Positions 23,464 to 31,877 of a stretch of 64,000 nt of DNA are shown piece by piece; the first letter of the stretch is position 1, and every line of letters starts with the position of its first letter. This DNA is from Streptomyces ardesiacus (lineage in GTDB: Bacteria; Actinomycetota; Actinomycetes; Streptomycetales; Streptomycetaceae), in the NCBI RefSeq assembly GCF_003112575.1, contig NZ_BEWC01000007.1, forward strand, positions 124,001-188,000, in the 5' to 3' direction. The notes beneath the pieces are model-generated. The model saw only the letters and a list, made by a program, of their open reading frames with translations. It was not told the DNA's origin and did no database searches. Made by a program: the position numbers and the translations under genes.

Positions 23464-25074
23464 TCAGATGTGGCCCACGCCCGCGCCCGCGTCGGCGTTC
23501 TCGCCGCGCTTGGTGAGGAAGGCGACGCACACCGCCACGACCGCGACCCCGGCGGCGACGAGCGAGGCCAGGCTCATGCCGGAGATGAAGGTGTCGTGGG
23601 CGACCTCCGTGATCTTCCCGGCGACTTGGGCCGGGGTGCCCTCGGGCACCGGCGGGACGCCGACCCGGACCGCCTCGGAGGCCTGGTGCGCCTGTTCCGG
23701 CGTCAGTTCGGGGAGTCCGGCGTCCGTCCAGTTGCCCGCCAGGTCGTTGTCGACCTTGGAGGCCATCACGGCGCCCAGTACGGCCGTGCCGAGGCTGCCG
23801 CCGATCTGCATCGCCGCCTGCTGGAGGCCGCCGGCCACGCCCGAGAGCTCCAACGGGGCGTTCCCGACGATGACTTCGGTGGCGCCGACCATGACGGGCG
23901 CGAGGCCGAGGCCCAGCAGGGCGAACCAGAGCGACATGAGGCCGCTGCCGGTGTCCGTCTTCAGCGTGGAGATCCCGAACATGGCGACCGCGGTGAACGC
24001 CATGCCGCCGGCCAGCGGAACGCGCGGGCCGACCTTGGTGATCGCCGCGCCGGCCAGCGGCGAGGCGACGATCATCATGCCGGTGAGCGGCAGCAGGTGC
24101 AGACCGGCGTCGACCGGGCTCATGCCGTGGACGTTCTGCAGGTAGAAGGTGACGAAGAACAGGCCGCCCATGAAGGCGATGGCCATCAGGACCATCAGGA
24201 CCACACCGGCCGACAGCGGCACCGAGCGGAACATCGCCAGCGGGATCAGCGGCTCCTTGACCTTGGTCTCCCAGAGGGAGAACAGGACGAAGCCCACCAC
24301 CGAGCCGCCGATGAACAGCCAGGTCTGGCCGGAGCCCCAGCCCCACTCGGGGGCCTTGATCAGCGCCCACACCAGGGCGAACATCGAGGCCGACAGCAGC
24401 ACGATGCCGAGGACGTCGAAGGAGCGCGGCGCGTTCTCGGCCCGGTGGTCCAGCAGGATCATGACGCCGAGCACGAGGGCGAGGACGCCCACCGGCACGT
24501 TGATGAAGAAGACGGACTGCCAGTTGACGTGCTCGACCAGCACGCCGCCGAGGATCGGGCCGCCCGCGGTGGAGGCGCCGATGACCATGCCCCAGATGCC
24601 GATGGCCATGTTGAGCTTCTCGGCCGGGAAGGTGGCCCGCAGCAGGCCGAGCGCGGCCGGCATCAGCAGCGCGCCGAACAGGCCCTGGAAGACACGGAAG
24701 ACGATGACCGCCGTGATGCTGCCGGACAGCCCGATGGCACCGGAGGAGGCGGCGAAGCCCGCCACGCCGATGAGGAAGGTCTGCCGGTGGCCGAAGCGGT
24801 CACCGAGCTTGCCCGCGGTGATCAGTGCGACCGCGAGGGCGAGGAAGTAGGCGTTGGTGATCCACTGGACGTCCGCGAGGCTGGCGTCCAGGTCGTCCTG
24901 GATGGCCGGGTTGGCGATCGCCACGATGGTGCCGTCCAGGGCCACCATCATGACCCCGACCGCGACGGTGACGAGAGTGACCCACGGATGGCCACGCCAT
25001 CCCTTGGCGGGTGCCGAACCCGCCGGGGTGCCGTCGCCCGGTCCCGGCTTGTCGATGGTGGTCTGACTAGTCAT
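23464..25074 (-). CDS. MFS drug exporter, DHA2 (EmrB/QacA) family
   Basis: 536 residues with 14 membrane segments, the DHA2 topology. Motif A appears as GKLGDRFGHRQTFL near residue 85; VALDGTIVAIANPAI near 43-57 is the family's motif D1 in the first helix; and GPILGGVLVEHVNWQSVFFINVP is motif C plus the following loop. It uses the proton gradient to expel an unknown drug or natural product. The ATG at 25074 is chosen by fit to the family N-terminus; its ribosome-binding site is poor. It is divergent from the TetR gene 115 bp away, which very likely represses it. Confidence 0.92.
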   Translation of the reverse strand: MTSQTTIDKPGPGDGTPAGSAPAKGWRGHPWVTLVTVAVGVMMVALDGTIVAIANPAIQDDLDASLADVQWITNAYFLALAVALITAGKLGDRFGHRQTFLIGVAGFAASSGAIGLSGSITAVIVFRVFQGLFGALLMPAALGLLRATFPAEKLNMAIGIWGMVIGASTAGGPILGGVLVEHVNWQSVFFINVPVGVLALVLGVMILLDHRAENAPRSFDVLGIVLLSASMFALVWALIKAPEWGWGSGQTWLFIGGSVVGFVLFSLWETKVKEPLIPLAMFRSVPLSAGVVLMVLMAIAFMGGLFFVTFYLQNVHGMSPVDAGLHLLPLTGMMIVASPLAGAAITKVGPRVPLAGGMAFTAVAMFGISTLKTDTGSGLMSLWFALLGLGLAPVMVGATEVIVGNAPLELSGVAGGLQQAAMQIGGSLGTAVLGAVMASKVDNDLAGNWTDAGLPELTPEQAHQASEAVRVGVPPVPEGTPAQVAGKITEVAHDTFISGMSLASLVAAGVAVVAVCVAFLTKRGENADAGAGVGHI

Positions 25075-25123
25075 ACCGCTGAGGCTAATGACAGCCGCTG
25101 ACAGTTGACAAACCAATTCACGA

Positions 25124-25136
25124 GTCAGTAACTGAC
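25124..25136. promoter_or_regulatory. Candidate TetR operator between the MFS and tetR genes
   Basis: GTCAGTAACTGAC is palindromic apart from its central base and lies in the middle of the 115-bp divergent gap. A related half, CTGACAGTTGACA, lies 15-25 bp to its left and overlaps the region that should hold the exporter promoter. TATACG at 25150-25155 is a possible -10 for the tetR gene. The placement suits a repressor that controls both directions; binding is inferred. Confidence 0.55.
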
Positions 25137-25189
25137 AAGACATCCCCCATATACGCTGAACTGGGGAAACCGTACGAAGGAGAGCAGTT

Positions 25190-25873
25190 TTGAAGGTGGC
25201 CGGCACGTCGGCGCCGCCGGAGACCGCACCCACGGCCTCCCGCCCGGGCCTGCGCGAACTCAAGAAACAGCGCACCCGGGACCTGCTGCTGCGCTCCGCC
25301 CTCGAACTGTTCACCGAGCGCGGCTACGAGGAGACGACCGTCGACGACGTCGCCGAGGCCGCCGACGTCTCCCAGCGCACCTTCTTCCGCTACTTCGCCT
25401 CCAAGGAGGACGCGGCGTTCTTCGCGGCGCGGCTCGCGGAGGCGCGCTTCGTCGACGCCGTGCACGCGCGTCCCCCGGAGGAGGCGCCGCTGGACGCGCT
25501 GCGTCAGGCCCTCGCGGCGAGCTGGGACACCATCGGCGAGGCCGTCGAGCAGGTGGTCCCGCTGGAGCTGCACATGCGCTTCTACCGGGTGATCGAGTCG
25601 ACGCCCGCGCTGCTCGCCGCCCACCTGCGGCGCGCGACGGAACTGGAGGAGCGGATCGCCCGCGTCGTCGCCGACCGCGAGGGACTGGACATCGACCGGG
25701 ACCCGCGTCCCCGTGTGGTCGTGGCCGTCTTCGGCGCCGTGATGCGGGTCACCGAGCGGATCTGGTCGGGGCGCGACGACACCGGGCTCGCGGCCCTGCG
25801 GGACCTGACGGCCACGTACCTGGACCAGGTGTCACCGGCGCTCACCGGGAACTGGCGGCACACCGAAACGTGA
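25190..25873 (+). CDS. TetR/AcrR family repressor
   Basis: 227 residues. The N-terminal DNA-binding domain covers residues about 22-68: RTRDLLLRSALELFTERGYEETTVDDVAEAADVSQRTFFRYFASKED, with VSQRTFFRYF as recognition helix and the usual following turn. The remaining helical domain should bind the inducer. GAAGGAGAG (25176-25184) stands before a TTG at 25190; a GTG at 25196 would leave too long a gap. It most likely represses the divergent MFS exporter and itself through the palindrome at 25124-25136. Confidence 0.92.
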   Translation: MKVAGTSAPPETAPTASRPGLRELKKQRTRDLLLRSALELFTERGYEETTVDDVAEAADVSQRTFFRYFASKEDAAFFAARLAEARFVDAVHARPPEEAPLDALRQALAASWDTIGEAVEQVVPLELHMRFYRVIESTPALLAAHLRRATELEERIARVVADREGLDIDRDPRPRVVVAVFGAVMRVTERIWSGRDDTGLAALRDLTATYLDQVSPALTGNWRHTET

Positions 25874-25927
25874 TCCGTGTCACTGGATTCACGCGAGACC
25901 GGCCCGTTCTCCTAGTGTGTCCTCCCA

Positions 25928-27148
25928 GTGACTTCCTTCGACACCTCCCCGCAGTTGAACGTCTGGCGCCTCCTGCTCGCCCTGGCCGTGGTGTTCGTGA
26001 TGCTGGCGACCACCGGCTGGACCGCCCTGCGCGACCAGCGGGGGCCCACCGCCCTCGAAGCGTCGGTCAAGGCCTGGGAACAGGGCCGGATCGACGGACG
26101 ACGGCTGCCCGACGCACACGCCGCGCCCGCCCGGCTGGCCCGCTTCTTCGCCTCGCTCACCGCGCGGCAGCGCACGAGCCTGGCCCACCGCTATCCCCTG
26201 GCCGTCGGCAACATGAACGGCGCTCCCGTCCCCCTGCGCTACGTCGCCAACCACTCGGCGCTGCGGCAGGCGCGGTCGGTGGAGCGCGCCCGCATGCACG
26301 ACAAGCGCCTCTCCCCCGCCGGACAGCGCGAGGCGGCCCGGCGGGTGCGCAGCTACGAGTCGCTGCTCGGGCCCGACCGGCACATCCTCGCCTTCGACCC
26401 GGCGGGCTCGGGCAAGGTCGCCGAGGTCTTCGGGGACCTGAACCGCGCCGACCGCGTGTCCGTCGTCGTGCCCGGCGTGGACACCGAACTGCTCACCTTC
26501 CAGCGCACCGACCGCAAGCGGTACTCGGCGCCCGCCGGCATGGCCGCGTCGCTGTACGCGGCCGAGCGCGCGGCGAGCCCCGGCACCGGCACGGCCGTGA
26601 TCGCCTGGGCCGACTACACCTCCCCCAGCGGTCTCGGCATGGAGGCGGCCACGGCGACCCGCGCCGCCCACGGCGCCGTACGGCTGAACGCGCTGGTGCG
26701 CGCGCTGCCCGGCAGGGCCCGCGTCTCCCTGTTCTGCCACAGCTACGGCTCGGTGGTGTGCGGCCTGGCCGCCGACGCGCTGCCCGGCCGGGTGACGGAC
26801 ATAGCGGTGGCCGGCAGCCCCGGCATGCGCGCCGAGAGCGCCGCGCGCCTGGACACCTCCGCCCGCGTGTGGGCGATGCGGGACGCCGACGACTGGATCC
26901 AGGACGTGCCGTACCTGGAGGTCGGCGGCCTCGGACACGGTGCCGACCCGGTCTCGGCCGCCTTCGGGGCACGCGTACTGTCGGCACGGGACGCCCGGGG
27001 ACACAGCGGATACTTCGTCCCCGGTACGGACAGCCTGCGGAACTTCGCGGGGATCGGCGTTGGCGCGTACCGCACGGTGGCCTGCGCCGACGAGGACGAC
27101 ACATGCCGGGCGGATTTGTCCGTGGCGACGGCGGCCGGACGCGCGTAG
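25928..27148 (+). CDS. DUF1023 alpha/beta hydrolase, membrane-anchored
   Basis: 406 residues. One N-terminal membrane segment (residues about 12-32) is followed by a short linker and a DUF1023 hydrolase domain. RVSVVVPGVDTELLTF is the oxyanion-side strand, VSLFCHSYGSVVCGLAA near residues 264-280 holds the G-x-S-x-G-like nucleophile elbow with His-Ser-Tyr-Gly, and GHGADPVSAAFGA near 340 fits the late acidic/His region. Actinobacterial DUF1023 proteins are exported or surface esterases; the substrate is unknown. TAGTGT at 25913-25918 lies 9 nt before the GTG, so the leader is very short. Confidence 0.86.
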   Translation: MTSFDTSPQLNVWRLLLALAVVFVMLATTGWTALRDQRGPTALEASVKAWEQGRIDGRRLPDAHAAPARLARFFASLTARQRTSLAHRYPLAVGNMNGAPVPLRYVANHSALRQARSVERARMHDKRLSPAGQREAARRVRSYESLLGPDRHILAFDPAGSGKVAEVFGDLNRADRVSVVVPGVDTELLTFQRTDRKRYSAPAGMAASLYAAERAASPGTGTAVIAWADYTSPSGLGMEAATATRAAHGAVRLNALVRALPGRARVSLFCHSYGSVVCGLAADALPGRVTDIAVAGSPGMRAESAARLDTSARVWAMRDADDWIQDVPYLEVGGLGHGADPVSAAFGARVLSARDARGHSGYFVPGTDSLRNFAGIGVGAYRTVACADEDDTCRADLSVATAAGRA

Positions 27149-27214
27149 AGGCGTAGAAACTCCGGTTTGCACGGGGAGGGGACGGAGAGGCTCGTGCCGC
27201 ATACGATGAGCCGC

Positions 27215-28099
27215 ATGGGTGACGTACTGGCCGGATTTCATGCCGCCTGGGAGTTCGAGTCCGACTCCGTGCTCATCCGTTACGAACGGGGGATTCGAAC
27301 ACCCAAGCTGTTCCAGGCCCTGGGGGAACGCCGCGTGCCCCTGGAGGCGATCGAGGGCGTGACGCTCACGCCCGGCAGGCGCGGCACCGTCGTGCTGCGC
27401 GTCCAGCCGCGCGCGGGCGCCGACCCGCTGATCGAGGCGGCGGCCGGACAGCTCAAGGAGAGCGGCGACCCCTACCGGCTGGTGCTGCCCGCCGAACGGG
27501 AGACGCTCGCGGAGTACTACGCCGACGAGCTGCGGGCGCTGCTGACCGAGACCGGCAAGACCGAGCGCTACCTGGTGGCCGCGCCCGAGGCGCCCCTGCA
27601 CTTCAAGGCGTACGACGGGAAGGCCTCCTTCGACGGGGAGGCGGTGTCCTTCCGGTGGTTCTGGACGGGTGCCTCCTCGGCGAAGTGGAAGGCCGGCGAC
27701 CAGAGCTTCCCGGTCGCCGACCTGGGCGGGGTGGAGTGGCGGTCCCCGGAGATGTTCGAGGGGTACCTGCGGCTGCTGCCGCGCGACGCCGCGCCGCCGG
27801 CCGTTCCCGCCGTTCCCGCAGCTCCCGCCGTCCCCCAGGCCGACCAGGATCCGGCGGCGGTGGTGTTCGGGCTCGGGTACGGGCTGGTGCACGAGTCACT
27901 GCCGTTCGCCGCGGCGGTGCTGGCGGCGGTGCGGGAGCGGAGTGCGGGCACCCCGGTTCCGGTTCCGGTGCCCGCACCCCGGCGTGATCCCGCCGACATC
28001 GCCGAGCGGATACGGCACCTGGGGGAGCTGCATCAGCAGGGGCTGGTGACGGACGAGGAGTTCTCCTCCAAGAAGGCGGAGCTGCTGGCGGAGCTTTAG
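27215..28099 (+). CDS. DUF4429 protein with C-terminal SHOCT motif
   Basis: 294 residues. Two related beta-rich units are visible, residues about 1-90 (starting VLAGFHAAWEFESDSVLIRYERG) and 125-195 (starting LHFKAYDGKASFDGEAVSF), as in DUF4429. A Pro/Ala linker follows, and the protein ends in the SHOCT motif (AERIRHLGELHQQGLVTDEEFSSKKAELL), an oligomerisation segment. Role unknown; the first domain resembles PH-like membrane- or phospholipid-binding folds. TACGAT at 27202-27207 is 7 nt before ATG 27215, so I prefer that start and a leaderless message over the ATG at 27206. Confidence 0.84.
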   Translation: MGDVLAGFHAAWEFESDSVLIRYERGIRTPKLFQALGERRVPLEAIEGVTLTPGRRGTVVLRVQPRAGADPLIEAAAGQLKESGDPYRLVLPAERETLAEYYADELRALLTETGKTERYLVAAPEAPLHFKAYDGKASFDGEAVSFRWFWTGASSAKWKAGDQSFPVADLGGVEWRSPEMFEGYLRLLPRDAAPPAVPAVPAAPAVPQADQDPAAVVFGLGYGLVHESLPFAAAVLAAVRERSAGTPVPVPVPAPRRDPADIAERIRHLGELHQQGLVTDEEFSSKKAELLAEL

Positions 28100-28193
28100 C
28101 GTCGCCGGGTGCGGCACGGGTGCGGCACGTCGTCGGCCGACGGCCGTGGCGGGTCGCTCGCGCAGTCCCCCGCGCCCCTGCGGCAGCGCTTCT

Positions 28194-29210
28194 CTACTCC
28201 CGTCCGGCGGACGTGAACGTCATGTCCGCGTAGCGGTCGCCCGCGACCTTCTGCGCGATCGGCTCCAGCAGGGACAGCTCGTCCTGCGTCAGGACGATCC
28301 CGGTCGCCGCCGCGTTCTCCGCGACCCGCGCCGGCTTCCGGGTGCCCGGGATCGGGACCACCGGCAGGCCGTGCACCCGCGCCCGCTGCTGAACCCAGGC
28401 CAGGGCGATCTGGGCGAGGGTGGCGCCGTGGGCCTCGGCGACGGTGCGGACCGGGGCGAGGAGGGCCGCGTTGGCCGCCGCGTTGTCGCCGGTGTAACGG
28501 GGCTGCTGACGGCGGAAGTCGTCGTCCGTGAGGTCCTGCTCGGCGTCGGCGAAGGAGCCGGTGAGGAAACCCCGGCCGAGCGGGGAGTACGGGACGAGGG
28601 CCACGCCCAGTGCACGCGCGGCCGGCACCACGCCCGCCTCGATGTCCCGGCTGAACAGCGACCACTCCGACTGCACGGCGGCGATCGGGTGCACCGCCTG
28701 CGCGGCCCGCAGCTCGTCGCCCGTCACCTCGCTCAGCCCGAGGTGCTTGACCTTGCCCTCGCGCACCAGCTCGGCCATGACGCCGACGGTCTCCTCGATC
28801 GGCACGTTCACGTCGCGCCGGTGCATGTAGAGGAGGTCGATGACGTCCAGGTCCAGGCGGCGCAGGCTCGCCTCGACGGCCTCGCGGACGTAGGGGGCGT
28901 CGTTGCGGACGATCCGCCGGGTCGGGTCGTCCGGCGGGATGGACAGGGCGAACTTGGTGGCGACGACGACCTCGTCGCGGTGGGCCTTGAAGAACGGTGC
29001 CAGGAACCGCTCGTTCTCCCCCGCGCCGTACGCGTCGGCCGTGTCGTACAGCGTCACCCCCAGCTCGAGCGCCCGCTCCAGGGTCGCCCGGGAGGCGTCG
29101 GTGTCCGTGGGGCCGTAGGCGAAGCTCATGCCCATGCAGCCCAGGCCCTGGACGCCCACCTCGGGGCCGCCGTCGCCGAGCCGGGCCGTCGGGATCCTGT
29201 GGTCGGTCAT
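28194..29210 (-). CDS. Aldo/keto reductase
   Basis: 338 residues. The AKR barrel shows LGCMGMSFAYG, then the catalytic tetrad residues Asp56 and Tyr61 in LYDTADAYGAGENE, Lys86 in VVVATKF, and His in DLLYMHRRD. QSEWSLFSRDIE and VPYSPLGRGFLTG are the AKR11/13-type NADPH-binding segments, and VPIPGTRKPARVAENAAA completes the coenzyme site. It reduces an unknown aldehyde or ketone. Its ATG overlaps the stop of the MerR gene (ATGA), so both are translated from one message and should be induced together. Confidence 0.92.
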   Translation of the reverse strand: MTDHRIPTARLGDGGPEVGVQGLGCMGMSFAYGPTDTDASRATLERALELGVTLYDTADAYGAGENERFLAPFFKAHRDEVVVATKFALSIPPDDPTRRIVRNDAPYVREAVEASLRRLDLDVIDLLYMHRRDVNVPIEETVGVMAELVREGKVKHLGLSEVTGDELRAAQAVHPIAAVQSEWSLFSRDIEAGVVPAARALGVALVPYSPLGRGFLTGSFADAEQDLTDDDFRRQQPRYTGDNAAANAALLAPVRTVAEAHGATLAQIALAWVQQRARVHGLPVVPIPGTRKPARVAENAAATGIVLTQDELSLLEPIAQKVAGDRYADMTFTSAGRE

Positions 29211-29692
29211 CGGTTCCCCTCTCGTTCACCCGTGTGTGCGGCGTCGCCGTAGAAGCTGATCTTCCGGTCGAGTACCGCGAGGGTGTCCTGCAGTTCGGCG
29301 ATCCGCGTCAGCACGTCGCGCCGGGTGGACTCCAGCAGGTCCCGCCGGTCGGCATAGGTGCTCTCGCCCTCGCGGACCAGCTCCGCGTACCGGACCATGT
29401 CGGCGACCGGCATGCCGGTCAGGCGCAGCTTGCCGACGAAGTCGAGCCAGTCCAGGTCGCGGTTGCTGTAGCGGCGCTGTCCCGTGTGCGAGCGGTCGAT
29501 GTGGGACATCAGGCCGATCCGCTCGTACCAGCGCAGCGTGTGGGCCGTCAGGCCGGTGAGGGCGACGACCTCGCTGATCGTGTAGCGGTCCTGCCCGTCG
29601 GGGCGCGGGTGGCGCGGGGGCGGGGCGGAGCAGATGTCCGTTCTGGTGGCGTTCGGCGCGAGCGTCCCGGCCGTGGTCTGCATCACCGTCAT
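29207..29692 (-). CDS. MerR family regulator of the aldo/keto reductase operon
   Basis: 161 residues. A 35-residue variable N-terminus precedes the MerR domain: YTISEVVALTGLTAHTLRWYERIGLMSH (winged helix with W-Y-E-R), then RRYSNRDLDWLDFVGKLRLTGMPVADM. A helical dimerisation arm follows. No metal-binding Cys set is present, so the effector is probably an organic or redox signal. The ATG at 29692 sits exactly 7 nt after the -10 of a MerR-type promoter, which indicates a leaderless message. It controls itself and the downstream reductase gene. Confidence 0.9.
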   Translation of the reverse strand: MTVMQTTAGTLAPNATRTDICSAPPPRHPRPDGQDRYTISEVVALTGLTAHTLRWYERIGLMSHIDRSHTGQRRYSNRDLDWLDFVGKLRLTGMPVADMVRYAELVREGESTYADRRDLLESTRRDVLTRIAELQDTLAVLDRKISFYGDAAHTGEREGNR

Positions 29693-29699
29693 GGCCTCA

Positions 29700-29730
29700 A
29701 CGCTACGACCTTGGAGTGCACTCCAGGCAA
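29700..29730 (-). promoter_or_regulatory. MerR-type promoter with 19-bp spacer and central palindrome
   Basis: On the minus strand TTGCCT (29725-29730) and TAGCGT (29700-29705) are 19 bp apart, the over-long spacing typical of promoters activated by MerR proteins. The spacer region holds the perfect 14-bp palindrome TGGAGTGCACTCCA (29712-29725). The -10 ends 7 nt before the MerR start codon. Confidence 0.85.
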
Positions 29731-29789
29731 GCCCGACCGGCGGGAAAAGCGCGGGACACGCGACCGCGCCGCTCACTACCGTGCCGGAC

Positions 29790-30257
29790 ATGAGTCTCGT
29801 ACGCCGTGCCGTGGCCGAGGACGCGGAGGAAGTGCTCCGCCTGCGTCAGGTGATGATCGCTTCCGTGAACCCCGACGCGTCCACCGACTGGCAGGCGGGG
29901 GCGCTGCCCGGCCTGCGCACGAGACTGGCCGATCCGGACGGCGGCTTCGCGGCGTTCGTGGTCGACCACCCGGAGCGGCCGGGCGCGCCGGCGGCGCTGG
30001 TGGTGGGCACGCTGGAGTACCGGATCGGCGGTCCGGACAGGCCGGGAGGGCTGCTCGGGTACGTCTTCAGCGTCGCCACCGACCCCGGCGCCCGGCGTCG
30101 CGGGTACGCGCGGGCGTGCATGGCGGAGCTGCTGGAGTGGTTCCGCGAACGGGGCGCCGGGCACGTCATGCTCACGGCCTCCCCCGACGCCGAGCCCCTG
30201 TACGCGTCGATGGGCTTCACGCGCGACACGACCCCCTCGATGCGGCTGTACCTGTGA
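29790..30257 (+). CDS. GNAT family N-acetyltransferase
   Basis: 155 residues. GGLLGYVFSVATDPGARRRGYARACM near residues 88-113 carries motif A (R/Q-x-x-G-x-A/G with RRRGYA), and SPDAEPLYASMGF is the motif B end. The acceptor is not evident. TACCGT at 29777-29782 lies 7 nt before the ATG, so translation is probably leaderless. It is divergent from the MerR gene with less than 100 bp between the starts. Confidence 0.88.
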   Translation: MSLVRRAVAEDAEEVLRLRQVMIASVNPDASTDWQAGALPGLRTRLADPDGGFAAFVVDHPERPGAPAALVVGTLEYRIGGPDRPGGLLGYVFSVATDPGARRRGYARACMAELLEWFRERGAGHVMLTASPDAEPLYASMGFTRDTTPSMRLYL

Positions 30258-30276
30258 GCCGCTTAGGCTCGGCGCC

Positions 30277-31104
30277 ATGTCCTTGAACAGCCTCGCGTCG
30301 ATCGAGAACTGGCCGGTCCCCACCGCCGCGGCGGGCGTCGTACGGGCCGACGGCACCGTGCTGGGCACCCACGGCCCGGCCGCGCACCGCTTCCCGCTCG
30401 CGTCGGTCACCAAGCCGCTCGCGGCGTACGCGGCGCTCGTCGCGTACGAGGAGGGCGCGATCGAGCTGGAGGAGCCCGCCGGGCCGCCCGGGGCGACGGT
30501 CCGTCACCTGCTCGCGCACACCTCGGGCCTGGCCTTCGACGAGCACCGGACGACCGCCCCGCCCGGGGAGCGCCGGCTGTACTCCAACGCCGGATTCGAG
30601 CAGCTCGGCGACCACATCGCCAAGGCGGCGGACATGCCGTTCGCCGAGTACGCGCGGCAGGCGGTGCTGGAGCCGCTCGGGATGGCGCACACCTCCCTCG
30701 ACGGCTCCCCGGCCAAGGACGGCGTGTCCACGGTGGAGGACCTGCTCCGCTTCGCCGCCGAGGTGCAGGCGCCCCGGCTGCTCGACCCACGCACGGTCGC
30801 CGGGGCGATGACCGTCCAGTACCCGGGCACGAAGGGCGTCCTGCCGGGCTACGGCCACCAGAACCCCAACGACTGGGGCCTCGGCTTCGAGATCCGCGAC
30901 GGCAAGTCCCCGCACTGGACGGGCGCCTCGTCCTCGCCGCGCACCTTCGGGCACTTCGGCCAGTCCGGCACGTTCCTCTGGATCGACCCGGACGCGGGGC
31001 TCGCCTGCGTGGCGCTCACCGACCGCGCGTTCGGCCCCTGGGCGGTCGAGGCGTGGCCGCCGTTCACGGACGCGGTGCTGGCGGAGGCCCGGGGCCTGGC
31101 CTAG
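30277..31104 (+). CDS. Serine hydrolase of the beta-lactamase/DD-peptidase fold
   Basis: 275 residues. PLASVTKPLAAYAAL holds S43-x-x-K46, RRLYSNAGFEQLG the Tyr-x-Asn element, and TFGHFGQSGTFLW the third H-x-G motif. No signal peptide is visible, so it is probably a cytoplasmic esterase of the class C-like family and not a cell-wall enzyme. LLAHTSGLAFDE is a further family landmark. TAGGCT at 30264-30269 is 7 nt before the ATG. It follows the GNAT gene by 19 nt but seems to have its own promoter. Confidence 0.9.
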   Translation: MSLNSLASIENWPVPTAAAGVVRADGTVLGTHGPAAHRFPLASVTKPLAAYAALVAYEEGAIELEEPAGPPGATVRHLLAHTSGLAFDEHRTTAPPGERRLYSNAGFEQLGDHIAKAADMPFAEYARQAVLEPLGMAHTSLDGSPAKDGVSTVEDLLRFAAEVQAPRLLDPRTVAGAMTVQYPGTKGVLPGYGHQNPNDWGLGFEIRDGKSPHWTGASSSPRTFGHFGQSGTFLWIDPDAGLACVALTDRAFGPWAVEAWPPFTDAVLAEARGLA

Positions 31105-31111
31105 GTCTGGC

Positions 31112-31816
31112 CTAGGTCCTGTCCTCGCCTTCGCCGGGCAACGGGGAGGGCGACGGCGGGTCCTGGGGGGCCATCTCCCACATCAGCAGCTCGGCCCGCG
31201 TCGCCGCCACCGCCTCCACCCCCGCGGAGTCCGTGACACGGGCCGCGTCGCCCGGGCCCAGCGTCTGCCCGGCCAGCGTCACCCCGCCCCGCACCACGTG
31301 CACGTACACGTACGCCCCGTCCGGCACCGCCGTCCGCTCCCCCGCGGCCAGGCGGCGCACGTGGAGCATGGCGCCCGCCTCCGGGACGGCGTACGGGGTG
31401 GAGTCGGCGATGCCGCGGACGATCTCGTAGGCGGGGTCGCCGCCGGGGTCGCGCGGGGCCAGCCACATCTGCACGAAGGTGAGGGGGGCGGCGGCGTCGT
31501 TGCGTTCGACGTGCCGGACGCCGCCCGCCGAGCTGAGGCGCTGCACGTCCCCGGCGCGGACCACCGTCTCGTGGCCCGCGCTGTCACGGTGCGTCAGCTC
31601 GCCCTCCACCACCCACGTGACGATCTCCGTGTGGCTGTGCGGGTGCTCGTCGAAGCCGGCCCCGGGGGCGAGGTGCTCCTCGTTGCAGGCCAGCAGGGCC
31701 CCGAAGCGCAGGTTGCCGGGGTCGTAGTGGGGGCCGAAGGAGAAGGCGTGGCGGGAGGTGATCCCGGCAGCCGGATCACCGCCCGGATAGCGCTCGTCGG
31801 CGCGGCGTACGTCCAT
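31112..31816 (-). CDS. Pirin family protein
   Basis: 234 residues and a bicupin. FGPHYDPGNLRFGALLACNEEHLAPGAGFDEHPHSHTEIVTWVVEGELTHRDS carries the iron ligands of the N-terminal cupin (HPHSHTE with its His residues and Glu). The RLSSAGGVRHVE block and the second cupin without full ligands follow. Pirins are Fe-binding proteins with quercetinase-like or regulatory roles, and some modulate pyruvate dehydrogenase or lipid metabolism. ATG 31816 is given as start; a GTG at 31819 lies exactly 7 nt after TACCGT (31827-31832, minus strand) and may be the true leaderless start. It converges with the serine hydrolase gene. Confidence 0.88.
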   Translation of the reverse strand: MDVRRADERYPGGDPAAGITSRHAFSFGPHYDPGNLRFGALLACNEEHLAPGAGFDEHPHSHTEIVTWVVEGELTHRDSAGHETVVRAGDVQRLSSAGGVRHVERNDAAAPLTFVQMWLAPRDPGGDPAYEIVRGIADSTPYAVPEAGAMLHVRRLAAGERTAVPDGAYVYVHVVRGGVTLAGQTLGPGDAARVTDSAGVEAVAATRAELLMWEMAPQDPPSPSPLPGEGEDRT

Positions 31817-31877
31817 CACGTCGTTCACGGTAGCCCCGGCGGCACACCCGGCCGTCCCGATAAGGCAGTCTTGTCCC

